A DNA stretch of 64,000 nt, from contig CAUJHQ010000083.1 in NCBI GenBank assembly GCA_963204815.1, positions 19,445-83,444 on the forward strand. The letters are read 5' to 3'. A model generated the notes under the pieces. That model ran no database searches, had not been told where the DNA came from, and worked only from the letters and a program-made list of their open reading frames with translations. A program made the position numbers and the translations under genes. Below, in pieces: positions 9,643 to 18,073 of this stretch; position 1 is the first letter of the stretch; each line of letters opens with the position of its first letter. The stretch is from Pseudomonadota bacterium (GTDB lineage Bacteria > Pseudomonadota > Gammaproteobacteria > Burkholderiales > Burkholderiaceae_C).

Positions 9643-10307
9643 CGCGCGCCCCCGCCCTTGCCGCGCAGGTAGTCGCCGAGCGAGGGGCCGGTGCCGCGTG
9701 GCCGGCGTGGCGCCGGCGGCGGTGCCGTTGTCGCGGCTTCGGCAGGCAAGCGCACGTCGAGGCGGTCGATGCTGACGCGCACCACGGTGGGCGCCGGCGG
9801 CGGCGGCGGGCGCGGCACGGACTGGGCGCGCAGGGGCGCCGGCGGTGCCGGCACGCGCGGCGCCGGGCGGTGCGTCACGGTGGCCGCGGTGGGTGCCGCG
9901 CGGGCGATGGCCGGTGCGGCGGCCGGGGGCGGCGGCACCGCGGCCACGGCGGCGGGGGTGTCGCGCTCGCTCACGCGCGCCGCCGGGGGGGCCGGCGGCA
10001 GCGCCACGGGCAGGGCGGTGGCCTGCGGCGCGGCCGGTGCAGGCGGCAGGGTCGGTGCGATGGGCGATGCCGGCGCCAGCGCCGGCGGCCGCGACGCGGG
10101 CGACACCGCTGGCGTGGCCGGCGCCGACGGCAGCGCGTGTGCGACGGGCGCCACCGGCGGGGGCGGCTGCGCCGCGACGGGTGCCGGCGGCGTTTCGTCG
10201 GGCGGTGTTGGCGCTTGCGTGGCCGTGGCCAGCCGTGTTGCGATGTCGGCACGCACGGCACCCGGCGCGAGCGCGCGGCCAGGGTGCAGCCGGTGCAGGA
10301 AGGTCAT
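9639..10307 (-). CDS. Pro/Ala-rich eCIS operon protein
   Basis: A 222-residue protein dominated by proline and alanine between about residues 25 and 175. The two ends are more ordered: the N-terminus 'MTFLHRLHPGRALAPGAV', and a C-terminal segment with 'VVRVSIDRLDVRLP' followed by 'PSLGDYLRGKGGGAR'. A strand plus 'PSL.DYL' tail is, from memory, found in a poorly characterised protein encoded next to DUF4255 in many eCIS operons. It may act as a flexible connector or anchoring element. The start was chosen 4 nt after the Zn-ribbon gene; a longer frame overlaps that gene heavily and was rejected. Confidence 0.65.
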   Translation of the reverse strand: MTFLHRLHPGRALAPGAVRADIATRLATATQAPTPPDETPPAPVAAQPPPPVAPVAHALPSAPATPAVSPASRPPALAPASPIAPTLPPAPAAPQATALPVALPPAPPAARVSERDTPAAVAAVPPPPAAAPAIARAAPTAATVTHRPAPRVPAPPAPLRAQSVPRPPPPPAPTVVRVSIDRLDVRLPAEAATTAPPPAPRRPRGTGPSLGDYLRGKGGGAR

Positions 10308-10311
10308 CGCG

Positions 10312-11034
10312 TCAGCCGCTCTCGGCCAGTTGCAGGTAGGCGCGGCGCCGTGTCGGCGACAGCGCCAGCACCTCGGCTTCGTTCCAGCCGTAGCGGCGCG
10401 CCAGCGCGTCGACGTCGAGCAGGGTCTGCTCGGCGCGTGACTGCACGAACGACCAGAGCGAGCGCGCCGGGTCGAATGCGGCGTCCCACTGGCACGCACA
10501 GGCCGGGCAGTCGACCGCGAAGGACAGCGCCGCGGCGGGGTCGAGCGCCTCCATGCGTTCGGCCAGCGCGCCCAGCAGCGGCGGCGGCAGCGGCCCGGCG
10601 GCGCCGTCGTCGTGCAGGCAGCGTGCGAGCAGCCGGGCGACGAAGTCATCGACGTCGGGCGTGTCGGCCGCCGCGATGTCGGCGGGCGCGGGCAGGCGAA
10701 AGCGCAGCGTGCGGCCGCCGACGTCGAGCGCGTGGTCCTGCGGCGCCGGCGGGGGCGGCAGGGCGGCGGCCAGCGCGCCGAGGTCGACCTCGAAGCCGAG
10801 GTCCTCGCCGCAGCCCGGGCAGTTGCAGCGCAGCGGCAGCGCGTCGCCGCTGATGCGCCGGTGCAGCGCCAGCACGCGCAGCCGCTGGGCGCCCACGGTG
10901 CTCACGGCGGGGCCGTCCGCCTGCGCGGCGAACAGCGCCTCGCGCGCCGGCCAGCGCAGCGGCAGCGCGCGCTCCCACAGGTCGAGCAGGGCGCGGTCGT
11001 CGAGCGGCGTCATGTCGCTCGCCACACGCGTCAT
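10312..11034 (-). CDS. Zn-ribbon T4-type baseplate/hub protein of eCIS
   Basis: A 240-residue protein with two Cys pairs, 'CNCPGCGEDLGFEVDL' in the middle and 'CPACACQWDAAFDPARSLW' toward the C-terminus. They probably form one zinc site on two knuckles. The N-terminal 'LLDLWERALPLRWPAREALF' and C-terminal 'ALARRYGWNEAEVLALSPTRRRAYLQLAE' match the T4-baseplate/hub-assembly type protein that follows the tube gene in eCIS and related tails. The start at 11034 gives a 4-nt overlap (ATGA) with the tube gene; an internal ATG at 11013 is the alternative. Likely an assembly factor or minor baseplate protein. Confidence 0.72.
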   Translation of the reverse strand: MTRVASDMTPLDDRALLDLWERALPLRWPAREALFAAQADGPAVSTVGAQRLRVLALHRRISGDALPLRCNCPGCGEDLGFEVDLGALAAALPPPPAPQDHALDVGGRTLRFRLPAPADIAAADTPDVDDFVARLLARCLHDDGAAGPLPPPLLGALAERMEALDPAAALSFAVDCPACACQWDAAFDPARSLWSFVQSRAEQTLLDVDALARRYGWNEAEVLALSPTRRRAYLQLAESG

Positions 11035-11555
11035 GCGGGCTCGGTGAAGCCGGGTTCCGAAGGCTCGGCGACGTCGTAGTCGCGCTCCCAGCCCTCGTTC
11101 TCGAGCTTGAGCGTCTGGATGAGCACCGCGTTCGCGTTCGCGTCGAGGTCGGCCTGCGCCTGGTACTCGCTGACCCAGCAGCGGTAGACCCGGTACGCGA
11201 TGGCGAGCTGGCCGGCTTCGTTGTAGACCTCGATGATGATGTCCTTGCGGAAGTCCTTCAGCGAGACCTCGGCGCCGAGGCCGGATCCGAAGTTCCACAC
11301 CTTGTTGGCCCACTTCTCGAACTCGGTGTCGTGGGTGACGCCGCGCTCCAGCGTGATGCCCTCGAACTTGGTGCGCCCGGGCGACTTGCGGCTGCTGCTG
11401 GGGTCGCCGCCTTCGCGGTGCTCGACGACTTCGGTGCTGCGCTTCAGCGCCGAGCACTTGCTGATGCCGGCGACGTAGCGGCCGTCCCACTTGATGCGGA
11501 ATTTGAAGTTCTTGTACGGGTCGAAACGCGAGGCGTTGACGGAGAACTGGGCCAT
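11031..11555 (-). CDS. eCIS inner tube protein (T4 gp19/Afp1-like)
   Basis: A 174-residue protein of the phage tail tube family. Visible signatures are 'NFKFRIKWDGRYVAGISKCSALKRSTEVVEHREGG' in pieces across 16-50, 'KFEGITLERGVTHDTEFEKWANKVW' in the middle, and 'WVSEYQAQADLDANANAVLIQTLKLENEGWERD' near the C-terminus. Hexameric rings of this protein form the rigid tube that is propelled on sheath contraction. An AAAGGA ribosome-binding site precedes the ATG. Only one tube gene is seen here; Afp and PVC clusters carry extra paralogues, which may lie outside the window. Confidence 0.93.
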   Translation of the reverse strand: MAQFSVNASRFDPYKNFKFRIKWDGRYVAGISKCSALKRSTEVVEHREGGDPSSSRKSPGRTKFEGITLERGVTHDTEFEKWANKVWNFGSGLGAEVSLKDFRKDIIIEVYNEAGQLAIAYRVYRCWVSEYQAQADLDANANAVLIQTLKLENEGWERDYDVAEPSEPGFTEPA

Positions 11556-11578
11556 GGCGTGTCCTTTGTGCGGTGCCT

Positions 11579-13099
<1,521 letters not shown>

Positions 13100-13198
13100 G
13101 CGCGCTCTCCTTGGCAGACTCGGCGTGGAGGATCCGATGGCCGCGCGCCGCGGCGCCCGGGGCACGCCGTTGTAGGCTGCACCCGCAGGCGTGACCAA

Positions 13199-13212
13199 CC
13201 CTAAGCCTAGGG
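13199..13212. promoter_or_regulatory. Short inverted repeat upstream of the eCIS operon
   Basis: CCCTA (13199-13203), a 4-nt spacer and TAGGG (13208-13212) form a perfect 5-bp dyad about 100 nt upstream of the sheath start. The 209 nt between the sheath gene and the hemerythrin gene hold the promoters for both. I see no clear sigma70 -35/-10 pair, so the dyad is only a candidate operator. Confidence 0.25.
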
Positions 13213-13268
13213 GTGGCTGTGTGCGGCGCGTCGTCGTGCCGGCAGCGCGCCGGTGCTGCGCGTCCGTC

Positions 13269-13282
13269 TTGAACCGGATCAA
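13269..13282 (+). promoter_or_regulatory. FNR/Anr-type box
   Basis: TTGAACCGGATCAA matches the FNR/Anr consensus TTGAT-N4-ATCAA except for one base. It lies 26 nt before the first hemerythrin ATG. If it acts as a class II activator site centred at -41.5, transcription would start at about 13317, next to the second in-frame ATG at 13318. It also lies in the region that drives the divergent eCIS operon. Confidence 0.5.
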
Positions 13283-13308
13283 GGCGCGTCCTGCGGCGCT
13301 CAGGTCAG

Positions 13309-13782
13309 ATGGCCGCCATGCGACATGACGATGCCCCACCCGCCGACGACGTTGCCGCGCTGATTGCGCACATCGTCGATCGCTTCCACGAGACCCACCG
13401 GCGCGAGCTGCCGGCACTGGCGGCACAGGCGCGCGCAGCGGGGGCGCCGGCGGCCGACCTTGCCGTTCACCTGGTCTCGATGACCGAGGCCCTCGAGCTG
13501 CACATGTTCAAGGAGGAGATGCGCCTGTTCCCGATGATGGAGCAGGGCGGCAGCACGCTCGTCGGCCTGCTGATCGACGACCTCGAGCGCGAGCACCGTG
13601 CGCACGATCAGGCCATCGCCCGGCTCGAGGCGCTGGCCGCTGCATTGCCGGCCACCGAGGGCGCGCTGCGCGCCGGCGTGGCCGGGTTCGTCGCCGACCT
13701 CGGCGAGCACGTGCGTCTCGAGGACGAGGTGCTGTTCCCCCGCTTCGCGGCGCGCCCGCGCGGCGCGGCCTTGCTGCCGTAG
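13309..13782 (+). CDS. Hemerythrin/HHE-domain protein
   Basis: A 157-residue four-helix protein of the hemerythrin (HHE cation-binding) family. Probable di-iron ligands are His27/His30, His65, Glu69, His96 or His99, and the HxxxE of His134-Glu138. It resembles the C-terminal domain of YtfE/RIC iron-sulfur repair proteins but lacks their N-terminal ScdA domain. Likely roles are oxygen or NO sensing, storage or iron-centre repair in the cytoplasm. Two ATGs are possible (13309 and 13318). The FNR-type box upstream fits induction when oxygen is low or NO is present. It converges with the AraC gene 15 nt downstream. Confidence 0.82.
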   Translation: MAAMRHDDAPPADDVAALIAHIVDRFHETHRRELPALAAQARAAGAPAADLAVHLVSMTEALELHMFKEEMRLFPMMEQGGSTLVGLLIDDLEREHRAHDQAIARLEALAAALPATEGALRAGVAGFVADLGEHVRLEDEVLFPRFAARPRGAALLP

Positions 13783-13797
13783 TGGTGCGGCGCCGGC

Positions 13798-14775
13798 TCA
13801 GGCGGCGGCCGCCACCGTGGTGCCGGCCTGGCGGCGGCGCCAGGCCGCGGGCGGCATGCCGTACTCGCGCCGGAAGGCACGGCTGAACGCCGTGTCGGTC
13901 TGGTAGCCGACCTCCTCGGCGATGCGCGACAGCGGCGCGTTGCTGCGCGCGAGCAGGTTCGTCGCCAGCAGCATGCGCCACTGCGCCAGGTACTGCATCG
14001 GCGCCTGGCCGACGAGTTGCGCGAAACGCTCGGCCAGCACCGAGCGCGACGTGCCGGCCGTGCGGGCCAGCTCCTCCAGCGTCCACGCCCGCGCGGGCTC
14101 GGCGTGCAGCGCGCGCAGCGCGGCGCCGACGATGCGGTCGCCGACGCCGGCCAGCCAGCCGGTGCGGCCCTCGGCCTGCTCGTTCATGTGGATGCGCAGC
14201 ACCTCGATGAACAGCACCTCGGCCAGCTTGGCGAGCACGCCCTGGCCGCCGGGACGCGGCGAGCGCGCCTCGGCGAGCGCGTAGCGCAGCGAGGCTTCGA
14301 GCCAGACGCCGGCATTGGAGCCGCGCACGCTGACCTTCACGATCGGCGGCAGCCCGGCCAGCAGCAGGCGCGCCAGGCGCGCGTCGCAGGCCAGGTAGCC
14401 GCAGACCAGCTTCGTCGTCGCGCCGCCGCCGCCGTAGGCCAGCAGGCGCGGCCGCCGCGCGAGCACTTCGTGCAGCCGCGCGCCCGACGCCGGCGGCAGC
14501 CCCGGCTGCGAGCCCATGCGGTGCGCGTCGCCGCGCGGGAACAGCACCGCGTCGCCGGCCACCAGGTGCAGCGGCGGCGCGTCGCCCAGCTCGACCCAGC
14601 AGTCGCCTTCGGTGATCAGGTGGAAGATCACCACCCGTTCGGCGGTCGGCTCGAGGAACGGCGCGGCGGCGTCGGCGTGCGGCGACTGGTAGCACCACGG
14701 CGCGCTGAAGCGGCCGTGCAGGAAGATCGCGCCGACCAGGCGCACCACGCGCAGCGTCTGCGACAGCGCGTCCAT
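13798..14775 (-). CDS. AraC-family regulator with cupin sensor domain
   Basis: A 325-residue regulator. The N-terminal half is a cupin-6-type AraC ligand-binding domain ('EGDCWVELGDAPPLHLVAGD', then 'GDAVLFPRGDAHRM'). The C-terminal ~100 residues hold the two AraC helix-turn-helix motifs ('WTLEELARTAGTSRSVLAERF' in two parts, and 'SRIAEEVGYQTDTAFSRAFRREYG'). It starts at the stop of the OsmC gene, so it is cotranscribed with it. By family precedent it may control the OsmC gene or nearby redox genes; the inducer is unknown. Confidence 0.88.
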   Translation of the reverse strand: MDALSQTLRVVRLVGAIFLHGRFSAPWCYQSPHADAAAPFLEPTAERVVIFHLITEGDCWVELGDAPPLHLVAGDAVLFPRGDAHRMGSQPGLPPASGARLHEVLARRPRLLAYGGGGATTKLVCGYLACDARLARLLLAGLPPIVKVSVRGSNAGVWLEASLRYALAEARSPRPGGQGVLAKLAEVLFIEVLRIHMNEQAEGRTGWLAGVGDRIVGAALRALHAEPARAWTLEELARTAGTSRSVLAERFAQLVGQAPMQYLAQWRMLLATNLLARSNAPLSRIAEEVGYQTDTAFSRAFRREYGMPPAAWRRRQAGTTVAAAA

Positions 14776-15305
14776 CAGGCCGCCACGTCGACGTGCAGGG
14801 CCACCGGCAACGGCTGCTCGACGGCGCAGGTCACGGGCGAGCAGCGTTCGGTCGAGGCGACCAGCGCGCGCAGCCGTTCGGCGGGCACGCCGGGGGCGCC
14901 GATGCGCACGTGCAGTTCCATCGCCAGCGGGCCGGCCGGCACCGGCCGGCCGTCGGCCTCGGGGATCGCGAACAGGCCGCGCGCGTCGGACCGGCTCGTC
15001 ACGCGCGCTTCCAGTGTCCGCAGCGTGATGCCCTCGGCCGCGGCGGCCATCGCGATGCGCGTCACCGCGCACGACGCCAGCCCGGCACGCAGCAGCCAGC
15101 CGGGCGTTGCCGCCGCGGCGTCGCCGCCAAGCTCGACCGGCATGTCGGTCGCGACCGCTTGCCCGGTGTCGCTGAGCACGCGCGTGCGCAGCCCGCCGTC
15201 CCAGTGCGCGGTCGCCGGCGAGTCCTCGCGCAAGCCGGCCTGCGGCTTGCGGCGCAGCACGGAGGCCACACGCTCCATCGCGGTGGCGATCTGTTCCAGT
15301 CCCAT
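14775..15305 (-). CDS. OsmC-like peroxiredoxin family protein
   Basis: A 176-residue OsmC-family protein. These enzymes reduce organic hydroperoxides with a pair of cysteines. Cys79 lies in the family motif 'LRAGLASCAVTRIAM'. Cys155 and Cys160 lie in 'ERCSPVTCAV', where the second catalytic Cys is expected. The N-terminus starts 'MGLEQIATAMERVASVLRRKP', which is longer than in minimal OsmC. The stop codon overlaps the first base of the AraC start, so the two form an operon. Some members are thiol-handling proteins rather than peroxidases, so the substrate is uncertain. Confidence 0.8.
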   Translation of the reverse strand: MGLEQIATAMERVASVLRRKPQAGLREDSPATAHWDGGLRTRVLSDTGQAVATDMPVELGGDAAAATPGWLLRAGLASCAVTRIAMAAAAEGITLRTLEARVTSRSDARGLFAIPEADGRPVPAGPLAMELHVRIGAPGVPAERLRALVASTERCSPVTCAVEQPLPVALHVDVAA

Positions 15306-15387
15306 CGCGGTGCCCCTGTTGAAGCCGAGCGCCGATTCTGGCCGCGCGGCCGGCGTGGCGCCAGCGCGCCGGCCCCGGCGCGGGCCT

Positions 15388-15480
15388 GCCGCGGACGTTG
15401 GGGCAGGCGCGGCGGACGCCGGGTCAGCCCGCGGCCGCGCCGCGGACGCGCGGGCAGGCCGCCGCGACGCGCGGGCAGGA
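15388..15480. repeat. Four imperfect ~20-bp direct repeats upstream of methyltransferase genes
   Basis: Copies start near 15388, 15409, 15439 and 15461 and share the core GCGGACG-NNN-GGGCAGG with changes. They fill most of the 246-nt region between the divergent OsmC and methyltransferase genes. They may be regulator binding sites or a slipped GC-rich repeat. No CRISPR-like spacer regularity is seen. Confidence 0.4.
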
Positions 15481-15551
15481 CGGCCGGCCGCCCGCGCGGC
15501 GACAGTGCTGCACCGCGCCGCACCGCCGGCCGCCCACTCCCGGAGATCCGC

Positions 15552-16364
15552 ATGAACGCACCCGTCGACTTCGCCGCCCTCAAGACGCGCCAGCAGGCCG
15601 CCTGGGGCACCGGCGACTACGCCGTCATCGGCATCACGCTGCAGATCGTCGGCGAGTCGCTCGCCGAGGCCTGCGACCTGAAGACCGACGAGCGCGTGCT
15701 CGACGTCGCCGCCGGCAACGGCAACGCGACGCTGGCCGCGGCGCGCCGCGGCTGCCGCGTCACGTCGACCGACTACGTCGGCAGCCTGCTCGAGCGCGGT
15801 GCCGAACGGGCGCGCGCCGAGCGCCTGGAGGTCGCGTTCCAGACGGCCGACGTCGAGGCGCTGCCCTTCGACGACGCCAGCTTCGATGCCGTCGTCTCGA
15901 CCTTCGGCGTGATGTTCGCGCCCGACCACGCGACCGCGGCCGCCGAGATGTCCCGCGTGGTGCGCGCCGGCGGCCGCATCGGCCTGGCGAACTGGACGCC
16001 CGACAGCCTGATCGGCCGCATGTTCAAGGTGCTCGGCCGCTACGTGCCGCCGCCGGCCGGCGTGCAGCCGCCGGCGCTGTGGGGCACCGAGGCGCACCTG
16101 CGCGCGCTGTTCGGCGGCGCCGCCGCGGCGGTGCAGGCGACGCCGCGCCACTTCACGTTCCGCTACCGGTCGGCGGCGCACTTCGTCGATGTCTTCCGCC
16201 AGTGGTACGGGCCGGTCAACAAGGCCTTCGCGGCGCAGCCGCCGGAGAAGGCGCAGGCGCTGGCCGCCGAGCTCGCCGACCTGCTCGAAGGCCTGAACCG
16301 CGCCGGCCCCGGGTCGCTGGTCGTGCCGAGCGAGTACCTCGAGGTCGTGGTCACGCGGGCATGA
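15552..16364 (+). CDS. Class I SAM-dependent methyltransferase
   Basis: A 270-residue methyltransferase with the Rossmann SAM-binding signature: motif I 'VLDVAAGNGNATLAAA' (about 49-64), acidic motif 'TSTDYVGSLLERG', and 'TADVEALPFDDASFDAVVSTFG' where the ubiquinone/menaquinone-type C-methyltransferase motif normally reads 'ADAExLPF'. It probably methylates a small molecule; the acceptor is unknown. A CGGAGA ribosome-binding site precedes the start. The stop overlaps the second methyltransferase start by 4 nt, so the two are made together. The second copy is a distant paralogue. Confidence 0.85.
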   Translation: MNAPVDFAALKTRQQAAWGTGDYAVIGITLQIVGESLAEACDLKTDERVLDVAAGNGNATLAAARRGCRVTSTDYVGSLLERGAERARAERLEVAFQTADVEALPFDDASFDAVVSTFGVMFAPDHATAAAEMSRVVRAGGRIGLANWTPDSLIGRMFKVLGRYVPPPAGVQPPALWGTEAHLRALFGGAAAAVQATPRHFTFRYRSAAHFVDVFRQWYGPVNKAFAAQPPEKAQALAAELADLLEGLNRAGPGSLVVPSEYLEVVVTRA

Positions 16365-17197
16365 CGGGGGCGTTGGATGCGCGCCTGCAGCGGCGCGTCC
16401 AGCGCTACGGCTGGGAGCGCGCCGCCGAGGCCTACGCCCGCCACTGGCACGCCCTGCTCGCCGGCGTGCAGGGCGAACTGCTGGCGATGGCCGCCCCGGC
16501 CGCCGGCGAGGCGGTGCTCGACGTGGCCTGCGGCGCCGGCGCCGTGGCGGTCGCCGCGGCCGCGGCGGTCGGGCCGGCCGGGCGGGTGCTCGGCGTCGAC
16601 CTTGCCGACGCGATGGTGCTGGCGGCCGGCCGGCGCGCCCGCGAGCTCGGTTTCGCACACGCGCGCTTCGAGCGCATGGACGCCGAGCGGCTGGCGCTGC
16701 CCGATGCCGCGTTCGACGTCGCGCTGTGCGCGCTCGGCCTCATGTACCTGCCCGAGCCCGCCGCCGCGCTGCGCGAACTGAAGCGCGTGCTGCGCCCGGG
16801 CGGCCGCGTGGTGCTGGCGGTCTGGGGCGAGCGCGCGCACTGCGGCTGGGCGCCGTTGTTCGGCATCGTCGACGACGAAGTGCGCAGCGAGGTCTGCCCG
16901 CTGTTCTTCGGCCTCGGCCAGGGCGCGGCGCTGGCGCAGGCCTGCCGGGCCGCCGGCCTGCAGGTCACCGAGCAGCGGCGCCGCACCGACACGCTGGACC
17001 ACGCCGACGGCGACGCGGCCTGCGCGGCGGCGTTCGCCGGCGGGCCGGTGGCGCTGGCCTGGTCGCGCTTCGACGCCGCGGTGCGCGAACGCGTGCAGGC
17101 GCGCTACCTCGACGCGATCGCGCCGTGGCGCGACGGCCGCGCCTACCGCGTGCCGGCCGAATACGTGCTCGTCGCGGCGCGGCGCCCGGTGGCCTGA
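16361..17197 (+). CDS. Class I SAM-dependent methyltransferase (UbiE-like)
   Basis: A 278-residue methyltransferase. Motif I is 'VLDVACGAGAVAVAAAAAVG', followed by 'GVDLADAMVLAAGRRA', 'MDAERLALPDAAFDVALCALG' and 'LRELKRVLRPGGRVVLAVWG'. The last two are close to the UbiE/COQ5 motifs. It starts inside the stop of the preceding methyltransferase (ATGA), so the pair may act in sequence on one substrate or as a heteromer. No substrate-specific residues can be read from the sequence. It converges with scpB. Confidence 0.86.
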   Translation: MTGALDARLQRRVQRYGWERAAEAYARHWHALLAGVQGELLAMAAPAAGEAVLDVACGAGAVAVAAAAAVGPAGRVLGVDLADAMVLAAGRRARELGFAHARFERMDAERLALPDAAFDVALCALGLMYLPEPAAALRELKRVLRPGGRVVLAVWGERAHCGWAPLFGIVDDEVRSEVCPLFFGLGQGAALAQACRAAGLQVTEQRRRTDTLDHADGDAACAAAFAGGPVALAWSRFDAAVRERVQARYLDAIAPWRDGRAYRVPAEYVLVAARRPVA

Positions 17198-17243
17198 GGT
17201 GGCGGCGCCGGCGGGCGTGCGCGGCGCGGCGGCACGCCGAAGG

Positions 17244-17274
17244 CCGGCCCGAACGAACGCGCAAAGCGGGCCGG
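17244..17274. terminator. Hairpin between convergent genes
   Basis: CCGGCCCG (17244-17251) pairs perfectly with CGGGCCGG (17267-17274) around a 15-nt loop. It sits between the stop of the methyltransferase pair and the stop of scpB on the other strand. There is no U-tract, so it would be a weak, possibly bidirectional, terminator. Confidence 0.35.
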
Positions 17275-17285
17275 GGACACACCGC

Positions 17286-18065
17286 TCACGCGCCGCGGAA
17301 CACCGGCGGCCGCCGTTCCTTGAAGGCGCGGATGCCCTCGCGGTAGTCGTCGCTGTCGTAGACCAGCCGGCGCAGCCCCTGGATGCGCTCGAAGCCCTGC
17401 GGCGACATCGGGTGCGCGCCGGCCAGGATGCGCAGCTGCTCCTTCATCACCGACACGCTGAGCGGCGCGTTCGCCGCGATCTGCCGCGCCAGCGCGAGGC
17501 CGGTGCTCTCCAGCGCCTGCGGCGCCACCACCTGGTTGATCATGCCCAGGCGTTCGGCGCGTTCGGCGCCGATCGGCGCGGCCGTGAAGGCCATCTCCTT
17601 GGCGATGCGCATGTTCGACGCGTTCAGGATCGTCAGCATGCCGCCCACGTTGTACGGCACGCCCAGCCGCGCCGGCGTGAGCGCGAAGGTGGCGTCGGGC
17701 GTGGCCAGCACGAGGTCGCAGGCGAACACGGTCTCGCAGGCGCCGCCCCACACGCTGCCCTCGACGAGCGCGATCACCGGCGCCGGCAGCGTCTCGATGG
17801 CGCGGATCAGCGCGCGCAGCGGGTCGTCCCAGCCCAGCGGGTCGCGGCCGGACTCCGGCAGCTCGTCGACGTCGTGGCCGGCCGACCACACGGCACAGCC
17901 CTCGGGGGCGCGCAGCAGCACGGCGCGCAGCCGGCGGGCGCCGAAGTCGTCGAGCGCGCCGACGATCTCCTCGACCATCGCGTGGCTCAGCGCGTTGCGG
18001 CGCCGGGCGTGGTCGAGCGTGACGATGCCGACGGCGTCGTCGATGCGGGTCTGGATCAGCGGCAT
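17286..18065 (-). CDS. scpB: Methylmalonyl-CoA decarboxylase
   Basis: A 259-residue crotonase-fold enzyme very close in layout to E. coli ScpB (YgfG), which decarboxylates (R)-methylmalonyl-CoA to propionyl-CoA. The diagnostic stretches are 'SAGHDVDELPESGRDPL' (His64 region), 'VEGSVWGGACE' and 'LTPARLGVPYNVGG' with Tyr138, the position of the catalytic tyrosine of the E. coli enzyme. The C-terminal 'FERIQGLRRLVYDSDDYREG' also matches. The usual partners (methylmalonyl-CoA mutase, propionyl-CoA:succinate CoA transferase) are not adjacent. It lies 8 nt after an aldo/keto reductase gene and is likely cotranscribed with it. Confidence 0.9.
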   Translation of the reverse strand: MPLIQTRIDDAVGIVTLDHARRRNALSHAMVEEIVGALDDFGARRLRAVLLRAPEGCAVWSAGHDVDELPESGRDPLGWDDPLRALIRAIETLPAPVIALVEGSVWGGACETVFACDLVLATPDATFALTPARLGVPYNVGGMLTILNASNMRIAKEMAFTAAPIGAERAERLGMINQVVAPQALESTGLALARQIAANAPLSVSVMKEQLRILAGAHPMSPQGFERIQGLRRLVYDSDDYREGIRAFKERRPPVFRGA

Positions 18066-18073
18066 GGCGTGCC

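Noticed and set aside
10312..11490. 392-codon minus frame covering the Zn-ribbon protein
   Set aside because: The N-terminal 150 codons are the wrong frame of the tube gene; the true start at 11034 gives the expected ATGA overlap.
15388..15480. CRISPR-like array
   Set aside because: Repeats are imperfect, about 20 bp and almost contiguous, with no unique spacers of similar length and no cas gene.
14775..16658. Extended minus frame joining OsmC to sequence under the methyltransferases
   Set aside because: The OsmC start at 15305 is well placed, and the extension is an Arg/Pro-rich shadow.
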